Part shown: piece after piece, positions 39,477-50,570 of the stretch
How the letters are laid out: each line of letters begins with the position of its first letter
Numbering within the stretch: position 1 is the first letter of the stretch
DNA from: Massospora cicadina
Taxonomy: Eukaryota > Entomophthoromycota > Entomophthoromycetes > Entomophthorales > Entomophthoraceae
Assembly (NCBI GenBank): GCA_022478985.1
Contig: JAKSZP010006688.1
Coordinates: 62,001-126,000 of the forward strand
Length of the DNA stretch: 64,000 bases
Direction of reading: 5' to 3'
The notes under the pieces: generated by a model
The model's input: the letters and a program-made list of their open reading frames with translations, nothing else
Database searches by the model: none
Told to the model about the DNA's origin: nothing
Program-made: the position numbers and the translations under genes

Positions 39477-40373
39477 TTAAGTCTGACACTTGGAAGGAAA
39501 GGAGGGCTTCCTATGCTCATTTGTGGCTACCCCTTCTTTTGTTGCCGTTTTAGCTAAGTTAGTCATGGCATTGGACTGCAGCTGGATAATGCGTTGTGCC
39601 AATCTTTTCAGGGCTTTATCAGGACCATCTTTCCTACCAGAGAAGATGTCTTTTGCTAGCAGGGCTGTACTATTGGGTACCAACCATATAATAAATGGAA
39701 GGGAGACATTTTGAGGATTTGATGTTAGTTGATACGGTAGTCCATGAGGGAACTAGGTAAGAATTGATCCCAGTGTAGGGGATCTGAGCTGGTCATCTTT
39801 CATAATATAGAAACCAGGGTTTTTTCTCTCTTTCCACATTACCATTTGTGGAGGGATTGTAGGGGGCCAAGGAAAGTTGCTGCGTCACCATGGAAGTATC
39901 CAAAAGCTTTACCACCTGGGAGGTGATATTCTTCCCATTGTCACATAGTAGGACCTGGGGACAACCATACCAGGTGAAAATATGTTGATGGAGTAAGGTG
40001 GCAGTAGCTTTTGCGGTCTGGGAAGGAAGGGTAACCGCTTCAACCCATTTCATGAAGTGATCAATGCCTACCGGGATATAGTAATTCCCATTGGTAGTCC
40101 AAGGTAGCAGACTACCACATCCAAGCTTATAGTATGAAACGGTTTTTGAGGCGTGGTGGGTTGGTATTGATACTTGGGTTTGAAGATGGATTGCTTCTTA
40201 CAGATTAGGAAGGTATCCAGCACTTTGATGATGGACTCCAAAATTACCTCCCAATAATACTGATCCTTCACTGACTCATATGTTTTACGCGCTCCACTGT
40301 GCACCAGCATAGAATGGACCTCCATGATCACGGGTACTCGCTCTGATGGTATTAGATAGGGCAACCAACTCAC
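39477..40373 (-). pseudogene. E integrase
   Basis: HHCC part: H-S-G-A-R-K-T-Y-E-S-V-K and C (now Phe)-L-I-C-K-K. First Asp: T-I-S-L-D-V-V (40068-40373 frame). Second: V-L-L-C-D-N-G-K-N-I. Glu: N-G-N-V-E-R-E-K (39793-40053 frame). The C-terminal tail (39477-39683) matches D (A-K-D-I-F, K-A-L-K-R-L-A). The D-D-E triad is intact, but the frame is broken at ~40060 and 39790. Confidence 0.75.
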
Positions 40374-40477
40374 TTATATTTTCTTATACAACTTCCCGCT
40401 TTCCACATTGGTATCTCGGGAGTGTCAAGCTAGTGTTTTCCTAACAGGTTCATCCTCATCTTCCCAGGAGTTGGGGG

Positions 40478-40900
40478 TCATAAGGAGGTCATGCAGCCAC
40501 TCATCTTCACTATTGTCCAGGTGAGGATATGCAATAGAGTCAAACCATCAACATTCATATGGCGGGTTCCAGCTTGGTGCTCAATCTTCATATCATAGTA
40601 TTGAAGCTTTAAAGCCCAGTGATCCAACCGCCCAGTAAAGTCCCTCATATTTTGTAACCACTTCAGGGAGGCGTGGTCAGTGACCACAGTGAAGGAAGTT
40701 CCATATAAGAAAGGGCAGTAATATTATACAGCCAACAGGACCGCGAGGAACTTCTTCTCAGTGACGCTATATTTAGTTCAGCCTTGGATAACGTCTTGCT
40801 GAAATAAGAGATGGGGTGATCCACACCATTAGCATCCAGTTGAGCTAGAATGGCCCTAACCACATAGTCGGAGGCGTCAGTAAACAAGAGGAAAGGGTTA
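40478..40900 (-). pseudogene. E RNase H
   Basis: F-T-D-A-S-D-Y-V-V-R-A-I-L-A-Q-L, S-Y-F-S-K-T-L-S-K-A-E-L and, in a second frame, V-T-D-H-A-S-L-K-W-L-Q-N. A frameshift after L-S-K-A-E garbles the Glu helix. It ends N-V-D-G-L. Confidence 0.7.
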
Positions 40901-40999
40901 CTAAAATCAGGGTGTCACAGGATTGGACGTTTTTTAACAACTGCTTTAGTGTCTTAAAGGCGGCATGTTGTTCATCTCCTCAATAAAAAAGGACATTTT

Positions 41000-41760
41000 T
41001 AGCCAATAGCCGGACAAGAGTCTCACTTAGTTGAGCAAACTTGGGTATAAATTGGTGGTAACACCCCATCATACCCAAGAATAGCTGGATATCATGTAAG
41101 GTTTTGGGAGCAGGCTTTTAGATATGGCCTCAACCTTGTATTGGAGGGGTTGAATCCCTTCCTGTGAAATGGCGTGTCCAAGGAAATCTGATTTCCTCTG
41201 ATAAAGGTGCACTTGGAGGGCTTTAACTTAATGCTGGCCTCTCATAGGCGCTGAAACGCTGCTTTCAGGTGAGCAAGAAGTTCTTTGAAGGTTTTTGAGA
41301 ACACCATAATGTCATAAAGATAAACAATGACGCAAATTAACTTCAAATCCTGCAAGATGTGGTCCATGACTCAATGGAAAGTTGCGGGTGTGTTGCATAA
41401 CCCTTGAGGTAGTCAGGTAGGTTAGAAAAGACCCTCACTGAAAATAAGAGCGCATTTCTCCTGATCTTGGGGAGAGAGGTTCATTTTCCAATAACCACTA
41501 GCCAGGTCCATGGCTGAAAAGAAGTTAGAGCCAGATAGTTGAGCTAGGGCATCATCAATTAGGAAGATAGGATAACTATCCTTCTTGGTGATGTTGTTCA
41601 GTTTACAGTAGTCCATAACAACCCAATGACCTCCGTTTTTTTCTTTTTTATCAGTAGAAGCGGGGACAACTAAGGGCTTTGGGACGGCACTAGCAACCCA
41701 GCGTCCAACAACTGTTTTAGCTCCATCCGCATATGTACCTCCTAAAGTTTGTATTTGCGG
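41000..41760 (-). pseudogene. E reverse transcriptase
   Basis: D-Y-C-K-L-N-N-I-T-K-K-D-S-Y-P-I, S-A-M-D-L-A-S-G-Y-W-K-M (motif A), L-P-Q-G-L-C-N-T-P-A-T-F (motif B), and motif C at 41311-41322 reading Y-L-Y-D, where the first Asp is Tyr (GAT to TAT). Without it the polymerase cannot bind metal. K-P-S-K-C-T-F follows. Stops lie at several sites. Confidence 0.8.
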
Positions 41761-42009
41761 TAAATTTTAAATCGGATGGGATGAGTATCCCCAACATCAA
41801 TGGTATGAGTCCAACCCTTCATGTGCCCACAGTCGGTATCAGAGGTAGAGAAGATGTCGCTATAGGACTCCAATAGCTTATGTTATTTAGTAAGCTCTTC
41901 AGGGGTTAGATTATTAGAGATTTAAACAGTGGGCAGATTACATAACGATTGATCAACAGGTAGGCCCATACCCGCCATAGATCTAATACATTGGACTTGC
42001 TTGATGTCC

Positions 42010-42540
42010 TCAATGTATCAGAAGGCCTCGTCCAATCTCTTGATGCTTTTTTATGACCATGTCCTTTGAGGTGAGATTCCCCAACAGGAAAGTGATTGGT
42101 CGATGATAAGCAGGGTATAGCATGCCTGGCAAGACTCGAGGCTCAAAAGGGCTAACACAAAAATCTGATTGGTGCAATAGACAGTTGTGCGGTATTTGAA
42201 TGGTAATTTTAGTGTCACCTACCCGTTGTTCACCCGCTTTAATTACTATTTCTTCAGACGCATAGAAAGGGATACCATCTAGAGCATCCACTGAGTTAGG
42301 CAACATCTTGGTGTTACGCCCTGCCGTTGTATAGTGTAGGGATAAGGCGGATGAGGGGTACTCAACATTGAAAGAGTAATTTTTTATTGAGCCCTTCATT
42401 GGTTAGTATTAGAGGAACCTCATAGTTTAGTATGGAGGGAGAGCCCTGATTCAAGTTGATAACACCTTCATATATGAGCATAAACTGGGTCCCAATGAGT
42501 AGATTGTAGGTTTTACTGGTCAAGGCCACCGCTGGAGCTG
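42010..42540 (-). pseudogene. E protease-RT connector
   Basis: A 129-codon open frame (42010-42399): I-P-F-Y-A-S-E-E-I-V-I-K-A-G, F-E-P-R-V-L-P-G-M-L, F-L-L-G-N-L-T-S-K-D-M-V-I-K-K-H-Q-E-I. It is the cleanest copy of the domain also seen in D and A2. Confidence 0.6.
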
Positions 42541-42950
42541 ACAAGATAAGCTTCAAAAATGAATGGGCAGAGAAGAGTATGTGCCAATGGCGAATGTGTT
42601 ATTTTGAACCAGAAGTTATAAACTCTTGTGTGTAGTCTAGGTTAGGGGCCAGTGTTATCTTTTTAATGAGCTTGGTTGACACAAAGTTCACAGGGGACCC
42701 AGAGTAGAGGTAACCCTAACCTGCACTTCATTAACAACGACCTCATTTTAGTTAAAGTTCCACCCAATGTGGGGGGGAGAGCAAGGACCTCCTTTAGTTG
42801 GAGAGCAGAGACTAGTCTTTTGGCAGTGCCAGGGTATTTTTCTTGGATAGACTGCAGGGTGTGAACACAATGAGTAGATCGGATAATCATGCCAATGAGC
42901 TGTTCAGCGTCACTGGAAGTGTCAATAATCTCAAGGCCCTTCAACACTTA
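42541..42950 (-). pseudogene. E protease
   Basis: The active-site stretch reads Y-S-G-S-P-V-N-F-V-S-T-K-L-I-K-K. The catalytic Asp is Tyr (TAC on the minus strand, 42704-42706). It is followed by T-L-A-P-N-L-D-Y-T-Q-E. A later frame has L-L-I-G-T-Q (I-L-G position) near 42500. Not functional. Confidence 0.65.
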
Positions 42951-43049
42951 ACGGAGATAAGTTTAACGGGGATCTTAGCCCAATTCACTCTTTCCAGGTT
43001 TAATCAGTCGGGTACCTCCACTTCACCTGGGGCTCCTAAAACATAAAGA

Positions 43050-44380
43050 CCCTATCTTCGCCACCCCCTTCAGATTTATCATCAGAGAGGTTATCAATGC
43101 AGATTAGGGAGGCCATAGGGAGTGAGGTAGGTTCAGGCCTTCCCTTATAGCATGATAGGTCCTGGGGTTGCTCCTCCACCTTATTAAATTTTGGTGGAGG
43201 CGTTGAAATTTTCATGGCTCAATTTTCAATCTTCAAAGTAGTGGGTTCTGCTGCCTCATAGAGACAGGTTTCAAAATAGAGTTAGTTGTGTGAGAGGTTG
43301 AAGAATATAGCGTTGTGGAGGGTGATGCTTTTTCTACGCCAGATTTATGTCGTTCAGTGGCTATGTGTTTTTGTGAAACAGGCAGCTTAGCTTTTGTGAC
43401 CGGGTCATTTAACCCATGTTAGTGGGAGCAATTAGCACCTGAGAAAGGGTTTAGACTTAAGAGAAGGTTTTGGAACCACTTGAGAAGGCTGCTCTGGAGG
43501 ATAATATGGGCAAGGTAAAGGAATGACTGCTTTCACCATTTTAGTTGTTGAGCTGAAGACGAAGGGGAACACTGCCCCATCACAGCTATTACCATCTGAT
43601 TATTGCTATGGGAAGAAGAATCAGTTTGTGATGGCAACTCCGTAGGAGCAGGTTTCCAAAGGGAAGCAGCCATTGTAGAGGCTAAAATAGTCAGCGTAGA
43701 TGCTTAGCTCGGAGACCCTTGCATAGAGTCAAGTTCATAGATATCAGCCACCTCTAACTAGGCTTCCTTAATATCTCGACCATTTTTAAATGAGCGGTTT
43801 ACAGAAGAGAGATGCATTGCCAAGGATGGATGGGACGCCAAGCCAGCCAAGAAAGCCATAATAGCATCGTCTAGGGGTAACATTTTTGCAGGCAGTAAGG
43901 GTTGAGCTTTATTGTAAAAGCGTTCAGCAAAAAATGCAATTGATTTATCCCTGTTGTAAGTTAAGGCACATAAAGGACTGTTTTTGCGTGTATAAACTTT
44001 GTAGGGAGCCGAATTCCCCAGTGAGTGCTTGCTTCACGTCCGCCCAGGTGCTGAGGGTGGCCATGTTCAAAATTCTTGTTCTTAAGCGCCACAACTCAAG
44101 CAGGGAGGAGGTACTTAATTTTAAGATGGTCCGTTGCACCTTCCATAGAAACTTCATACATAAAGAGGAAGGAAGAAACACTTCCCTCATCCATGGTAAG
44201 CTTGTCCCCAAAAGGGGGTTTATGGATACCAAGGGAAGCACCAAAAGGGCCTTGCAATGAGTGCTGATCGAGCCTTTTGAGGTGAGACAAAGCACTAGCT
44301 AGCTGGAGTCTAAGAGTGGCTAGCCGGGGGTTTATTTCCATGGGAAGTTCGTGAGGGTTACTGGCCACACCAACCTCCAT
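43050..44380 (-). pseudogene. E gag
   Basis: Start M-E-V-G-V-A-S-N at 44380. It has L-A-S-A-L-S-H-L-K-R-L-D-Q-H and F-L-F-M-Y-E-V-S-M, matching C and D. W-A-D-V-K-Q-A-L-T-G-E-F-G lies in the next frame (43945-44295). Beyond 43900 the sequence is Ser/Pro/Lys-rich and heavily broken. Confidence 0.65.
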
Positions 44381-44412
44381 TGTTTTTGTAGTTTTTTGTG
44401 GTTTACAGGCTA

Positions 44413-44429
44413 CCCTGTACTGAGCACCA
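44413..44429 (-). other. Primer-binding site of E
   Basis: Minus strand TGGTGCTCAGTACAGGG, one base off the consensus (C to G at position 10); two bases from the LTR. Confidence 0.8.
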
Positions 44430-44431
44430 CT

Positions 44432-45172
44432 TGTTGAAATTCAGGGGTATTTGATTGCTCGCTGGTGCTTGGTACCCTGAATTTTAACAACTTGCACAGG
44501 AGAAGTTCAATTTCTACTGCTAATATACCTACTTTTTGAGGGGGCATGGCCAACCACTTATATAAAAATAATAGAAACTAAATAACACTAAAAAGCTGAT
44601 TTTTTGAGTTTATTGGTAGGCGCGATGGGATAAAGAGAGACCCCTTTTATTCAGCCACTGCTTAGCATTTAATCAATTTGAGGTTCATAGTGAGACAGAT
44701 GAAGAATTCAGTATAAGATACAAACATCCAAATTAGGAAATATGAAGTTTCAACCTATCAGATCCATCGAAACTCACTTTGCTTCAACAGAATGGTTGCA
44801 GAAGGGTCAATAATGGGTAGAATTAGTCCTTTAGGCAAAGACTTAATATACTGGAACCAATTGTCATTGGGAAAGGCTTTTTGCACCTGTGAGACCCCCT
44901 CTAAGCTATAAAAGGGGATGGTCCCCGCGTAGGTGGCTTGACTAAATTATTTATGGAATAAAGGGGGGACCTCAGATGGGTCCCTTGATTCTGGTGCTTG
45001 GTCAAAGCAATCTGACTACTTAATCTTGTGCTATTTAGTCGAGAATTATTAATAATTGTATTGGCCAATTTGATGGGTTACACCAAGAATAGGCCAGGGT
45101 CTTTTGAGCAATTCATCCGTATTATGAGCTGAAGCACTCTTACTACAATATTGGACTTGTAATTGTATGACA
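44432..45172 (-). repeat. 5' LTR of E
   Basis: 741 bp, on plus TGTTGAAATTCAGGGG ... TTGTATGACA; pairs with 38541-39283. The 110 bases around 44900-45010 are almost identical to the other LTR, the ends much less so. Confidence 0.85.
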
Positions 45173-45900
45173 GTAAGGTCAGAGTATTGGGTCAAGACCT
45201 AGGATAATAAAGCATAAGGTATCCTGACTGCTCATATTGACATGTACAGGAAGGGCCACATGACCCAATTGTAGGCCTTCTCCATGTCCAAAAACATGAG
45301 GTAGCCATCTTCAGATCCTCGCGTGTCCTGCAGCAGGTTCAAGATTGAGCTTATGCTGTCCCATATGGTGCACCCCTCAGATAAACCTGTGTTGGTCTTT
45401 ATGTAGGGTACGCTGCGCTGTGTTCATCAACTTGTTGGACATTATGTGCATCAAAAGCCTGTAGTTGGAATTTGAATGAGCAATCAAACGACAGTTCCAA
45501 AGGCTTCACTGAATCTCCTTCTTGTATAACAACACTATATGGGTCTCCTGGCCTTCAGGAGTTTGGTGCCAGTTTTTAGGCAGCAGTTATCATATGTGAG
45601 AGCTCCAGCACAATGCTGTTGCATAGTGCATTCAGCATTTCCATGCACATAGTGTTTAGCCGGGTTATTTCCTTTTGGTGACTCCTTGTAAGTCTTGTTT
45701 TACTCCATTAACAGTTATTTTGGCAGTCAGACTCTGCTTATCTTTACCTGAGAATTCCACTAATGCCAGCTTAGCTGAGTCAATTATGGATTTGGTTGCC
45801 AATCCGCTGGTTATAGGGTATTGAAAAAGATTGCTCATAAAGTATTCTATTTTTCACTTGATGATATTAGGATCGAAGGTCACTTTGTTAGAAAGGGAAT
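45173..45900 (-). pseudogene. LINE N, RT motif A piece
   Basis: On the minus strand L-N-L-L-Q-D-T-R, then Y-L-M-F-L-D-M-E-K-A-Y-N-W-V (motif A: L-D-x-E-K-A-Y/F-D). Upstream frames have the R-P-I and N-K-L-M-N words. The piece is joined across E to the motif B-C piece. Confidence 0.7.
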
Positions 45901-47049
45901 TGACCTGCCATACCTTGGCCTAAAATTAGATTTCCTTGATAATTGCCAAACTCTCTTTGGTCATTGTCCCCGCTAGGATTTGATGCTGGTAGATGGTATT
46001 TATTTGTTGTTCAAAAATCCTGTTTGTTTAAAAGTGCTTGATACTGCTTGTGCGTTTCTGATAGTTGTTCCACCTTTCTTCGCTGTCCCACTTTGAGAGC
46101 TTCAGGGTAGCCAGGACATCCCTCAGCTACTTCACAGTGGCAATTCATTTATAGGCCTTCACTTTTTTACATGGCACCGTTGCGTTTGAGCTTCCTTTAT
46201 ATTGATCCAGCGATTAAGGGAAATATCCCAGTTTATTGGTCCAGGTCAGCAATTAATTTATCAAATCCGTTTTTGACAGACTATCATCATTTAGTGCCCT
46301 TTTCGTTGGTAATGAGGTTTGCCACTTGCAGCACCTTGAGGGTTCACCCAGTTTGATGGCAAATTAACGATCACATGGTTGCTTTTAGAGTTAGTACTAA
46401 AATCACTGTTTGAGGTCAGCAGTTTGATTTCAGACAACACTAGTACATAGTTCATCCGGGGCCCAATCTTTGGATCTCCATTAGTGTTGTAGAACCAGTG
46501 CATAAAGTTTATAGGGCCATTGTAATCTTCGTCTACCATTAGGCACAACCCAAACGTCAATGGGTATCCCATCATATCACTGGCCTTACCATTTGCGGGG
46601 CTCGCTCATTGCAACATATACCAGCTCACGTTTGTCCAACAATTGAGGCCTCCTGCCATAATTGTATCTTTGTCAGCTTTTACCTCCAAAGGAGACTTCT
46701 GAAATTTTTCAAGTTTTTGTGGGGCTTTAGCAATGCAAAAACTACAATCACCCAAAGGCATCTGTTAGTGTCTCTATTGTTAGCCTTGACCACTAGGATC
46801 TTACTAGCATGTTTTCCTCCACAATTTCCAAGTCTATGTTTTTATTAAGTGTAACTATCATGAGTGATCCATCCATAGGTCTTGGCACCCAATATGCAGA
46901 GATCATGGGTGATTTAATTTTATTACAGATCAACTTTGGTACCAGTCGCATATGGCTGTACACTTATGTTCTAGAAATAGATATTAGGTTTATATGATAA
47001 TTGTTTTTAGTTATGCATCTTCCTTGCCCTCCTCTGAATGCTAGCCATC
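45901..47049 (-). pseudogene. LINE N, endonuclease piece
   Basis: Minus frame 46291-46575 has R-M-N-Y-V-L-V-L-S (R-I-D-Y-I-F type) and S-N-H-V-I-V-N-L (S-D-H-x-x-V; Asn for Asp). Upstream, W-I-T-H-D-S-Y and L-W-V-I-V-V-F-A-L are compatible with an APE endonuclease but broken. The piece ends at the A2 insertion. Confidence 0.55.
47045..47049 (+). repeat. A2 target-site duplication, left
   Basis: CCATC, repeated at 57674-57678. Confidence 0.85.
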
Positions 47050-47302
47050 TGTTGGATATTTTTGCCCATATTCCCAGCCTGTTTGATTACCAGGAATGGC
47101 TAGGGGATAATTCCCTAAGGCGAGGTGAATTGGAAATCAGTTGAACCATATTTTGGAGCAACTATGTTCAGGGGATTTTAGGATATTCACCTAGTCATAT
47201 CTATTGGGGATCAATCCAGACAAATGCTTAAGATCTCGTTGGGCGGAGTTGCTGATGTAAATAGGCATCTGATAGTGATTAACTATCAGGTGTACCAATT
47301 GG

Positions 47303-47331
47303 GATCAGTCAGGTTTCATTACTGACTGATT
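47303..47331 (+). promoter_or_regulatory. LTR hairpin H2, A2 5' copy
   Basis: Arms GATCAGTCAGG and ACTGACTGATT. Relative to A1-3', a T-A pair is now C-G and a G-C pair now A-T, with the innermost pair lost. Pairing is kept by double changes. Confidence 0.7.
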
Positions 47332-47659
47332 GGGAATGAGGAGTAAGTTGCAGGGCGAATGATGCCGCCTGCAACTAGTGAATCAATCAGTTGGTTTATG
47401 ACCTGCCTTAATGGATAATAATGTTAATTACCTAAGCAGGTCGCTAGCCATTTATGGTTGGTTCGCTTGTATCAAGAGAAAAACGTTAAGGACACGTTTT
47501 CTGACTATTTCCATTTAGGTCTCAAGGATGTCCAATGACGGAATCCTAGCCAGGGTGGGGAAGACCATTGCTGCTGAGATGAGGATGGGCGATTAAATGG
47601 CAACGACTGCCGTTTCATCAAAGATGTGTCAACTGAGGGTTAGACGAGTGAACCCCCAC

Positions 47660-47667
47660 TATAAATT
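47660..47667 (+). promoter_or_regulatory. TATA box in LTR A2-5'
   Basis: TATAAATT, context CCCACTATAAATTCCC, same as in A1-5' and A2-3'. Confidence 0.6.
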
Positions 47668-48199
47668 CCCTAGAATACACTCATAATAAAAAACTGGTTA
47701 TAGTAAAACAGTTAGATAAAAATAAATTATCATCTGGGATATAGTTCAAGTAGTAAACTATTATCAGCTTTCAATTGTTCTATTCTTCTCAAGGATATTA
47801 TTGCTGTGTGTGATAATTGGGAGACTCTTTATTGGAAAAGAGTAAAGATCTGAGTGGGGATCTAGAGAAGAAGAAACAATAGTGGATTGCTGCCAACTGT
47901 GTGTTGGACTGAAGAAACTGTCACCAGGGAATCTCAGAGACGATCAGGTTAGACAGAACAAAGGAACGAATCCCTATATCAAGACATCTCAAGTATTTAG
48001 AGTGTTAATACTGGCCAAGCGTTGGGCCAAGATCTAAGAATTTCAATCAACTATGGATAATAGTCATCATATTATTATCAACTGATAATATCAAATACTA
48101 TACAACGCATATGGATTGCACAAGAACTGAACCTGTGCAGTAATAAGTTTATTGGGGTTGTTTTATGAAAATAACCATAACCAATAAATTTTTACAAAT

Positions 48200-48217
48200 T
48201 GGTGCTCACTACAGGGG
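48200..48217 (+). other. Primer-binding site of A2
   Basis: TGGTGCTCACTACAGGGG, intact, three bases after the LTR. Confidence 0.8.
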
Positions 48218-48244
48218 TGTAGTTGAGTAGAAGAACTTATAAAG

Positions 48245-48820
48245 ATGTTGTATAAAGATGAGTTACAAAAACTATGGATGTAGTTAGCCACTGTAGATCA
48301 GAGTGCCCTAAACTCAGCGAATCATCAGGAATTCTCAGCCTTGGAAGAATGAGTCACCAAGATGGAGGAAGGGATCAATAATGTCATGAGTTTCAGGAAT
48401 GAGCTACTTGGAAAAGTAACTTTGTTAAAGAAGAAAGAAGGGGACCTGATTTATGAGGTCTTATATCTGAAAATGGAGCAAGAAGTGGATCACATTCATT
48501 TGAAAAATTTCAGTGTTGATATTGAGTGACTGATCAAGCATGTCGAGGAACTAAAAACTCACAAATGCAGTTTTGAGCAATATTCAGCAAGCGATGCTGA
48601 AGAAAGAAGTCCTCATATGATATTTGGGAAGTTGAATACCCCAAGAAACATGTCGCCTGCTTTTGCTGACATTTTGGATATGATTTCTGAAGTCACTCCC
48701 CAACTGAGCCAAGTGGCTGACCTAGAGATTCGGCTAGAGATAACTTGGAGGAATTTAAGGCAATGCCAAATTTGCTGACATTCCATCAGGATAACGCCTC
48801 AGCGTTTTTCCAACTTTTTG
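48245..48820 (+). pseudogene. A2 gag, N-terminal part
   Basis: Start M-L-Y-K-D-E-L at 48245. Helical, Glu/Lys-rich. It ends F-F-Q-L-F at the solo LTR insertion, where A3 reads F-F-Q-L-F-N-M-T-M. A TAG and TGA interrupt it early (at L-W-x-x-L and at E-x-V-T-K). Confidence 0.7.
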
Positions 48821-49881
48821 TGTCACGAAATCGACCTTGGGCTCCGCTAGTGTGCCAGGCCAACCAGTATGAAGACTGGTGGCCCTTTGCTATTTTGCCT
48901 TCATTTGCATACCAACCACTATAAGTCCTGCGTCCAGCCTACCAACTAGCCACCAACAGCTTCGCCTTTAGCCCCAGGCGTCCTTGGCGTGTGCCCCGGC
49001 AAGTCCTGCCCCCTTCCTGGGTGGCTCAGGCAGTTCCGCGCTGCCCCACCCTCATGACACTTCACCAACCCATCTGGGCATGCCACGGCGAGTCCATCCC
49101 CCTTCTTGGGCAGCTATGGCACCTCCCGCGCTGCACCCTGGTAGGGTTGGCGGCATGTCAGCTTATCCGCTGGTAGCCAGCTGGCCAGGTTCCCGCTAGT
49201 TCATCATAGAGAGGAGGTATGGGAGCTGGCAGCACCGGCCACTCCATGCATGATCACCCACGCCTATCAGGGATCCCCTGTCCCACCTTCCCTATTCTAG
49301 TGGCTCTTGCTACTTCAAACAAATTGGAAAAGATGGGCGAAAGAGAGATGTTTATTAGAAGGGAATGAACGATTATTTATACTACTTTCAGGGCTTCTGC
49401 GCCCAATTACTCTTTGGCCAATCATCTGCCAGAAATCCCATCAGCCTCTTGATCCCAAACTCTCTATCAGATCATAAACTTTCTTCATTCATACTTCATA
49501 GCGATTCCCTCTTAGATCTGCTCATCTGATCACCAGATTAATATTAGGTCAATCAATCCTCAGCATAAGTCGCTGGTCAATCATATATAAACTTGTAAAT
49601 TTATAGGAATTCAAGCATCCTCAGCATGAGTCGCCGGTGCTCTGAACTTGGAGACAGAACCATTTTGGACGGTTTGTAATAGATTCATCAGCTTTCCGCT
49701 TGAAACTCCCACAATGACCTTTAGATAGTATTTCAGCAGCGAATGCAGCTTCTGTCAAACCTAAAATAGAACCAAACATATAACATTAAATAGTATCAAA
49801 CTAGGAGATTAGTGGCAATTACTAACTAAAACCCCTAATTAAAATACTATCAGAAGGAATCATCTGGTTAAAATCCTGACA
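48821..49881 (+). repeat. Solo LTR of an otherwise unseen family, inside A2 gag
   Basis: 1061 bp that interrupts the gag frame cleanly. It has matched ends TGTCA...TGACA, and near-duplicated flanks ttttg / gtttg. The first ~450 bases are GC-rich and hold proline-rich frames that I regard as non-coding. The rest is AT-richer with TTTATACTAC and AGAAGGGAATGAACG. There is no internal coding, so it is a recombined solo LTR. Confidence 0.75.
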
Positions 49882-50570
49882 GTTTGATATGACCATGTAT
49901 GGTTACGGTGATTATCAAAAGGCGTTGACGGTCATGAATTGCCTAGACACCAACTGTCAGAACTTAGTGTTACCCCACCTGGAGGGGGACAGCTGGTCAT
50001 ATGTGGAGGTCAAGGCAGCCATTATGAAGGAATTTGGGAGTCTGATGCGCATGTCAAAGTGCAAACAGGACTTTATGGGAATCCAATTCCATAAAGCTGA
50101 GCCTTTAGCAAGCTTCGTGGATTTGTTTTACCAGGAGTCGCAAATCCTGGTTGGAGCAAAGGTACTGGATGAATTTGATGCCAGAATTGCCTTACAAGCA
50201 GCCCTTCAGCCCTATCGCTATTTGCACCGCATGATGTCTTCCATGTTCACAATGAAAATAACTACCTCTCAAATGGTAGATAATTTGAAAATTTTGGGAG
50301 CAACCTTTGATGCACCAAACAGAAGTTTCAAATCCAATCCAGTGTGAAATTCAAATACCATGAAGGGGAACAAAGGTGCTAAAGAGACAAAGAACTGAAC
50401 CAAGCTGGGAAATAAGCCTGAAGAATTCAGATGGATGAATAAGAAAGAAAAGGTCTGCTACCAATGTGGTGGGAAGGGACATTTCGCCATGCACTGAAAG
50501 AGGCTGAAGGATCAAATCAACGTGGTTCAGGCGAAAGAGTTGGCTGCCACCAAGGAATTGGGAAAAGCGC
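49882..50570 (+). pseudogene. A2 gag, C-terminal part with zinc knuckle
   Basis: The 152-codon frame 49889-50347 is open: N-C-L-D-T-N-C-Q-N-L-V-L, S-L-M-R-M-S-K-C-K-Q, L-A-S-F-V-D-L-F-Y-Q-E-S and A-T-F-D-A-P-N. The knuckle at 50456-50497 reads C-Y-Q-C-G-G-K-G-H-F-A-M-H and then TGA instead of the last Cys. This is the best preserved capsid part of family A. Confidence 0.8.

Larger units (their letters stand above)
38541..45172 (-). mobile_element. Gypsy element E, minus strand
   Basis: LTRs 38541-39283 and 44432-45172, exact 5-bp TSD gtaag, PBS and PPT present. Internal (minus): gag, protease, connector, RT, RNase H, integrase. It is a relative of C and D. LTRs differ visibly, so it is old. 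It is inactive: catalytic Asp residues in protease and RT are replaced. Confidence 0.9.
47050..48196 (+). repeat. 5' LTR of A2
   Basis: TGTTGGATATTTTTGCCC ... AAATTTTTACA. Includes H1, H2 and H3 hairpins (about 47265-47380) and TATAAATT at 47660. Confidence 0.9.

Noticed and set aside
48984..49199. Proline/Ala-rich ORFs in the GC-rich stretch of A2
   Set aside because: They lie within the solo LTR, overlap each other in different frames and show no motif.
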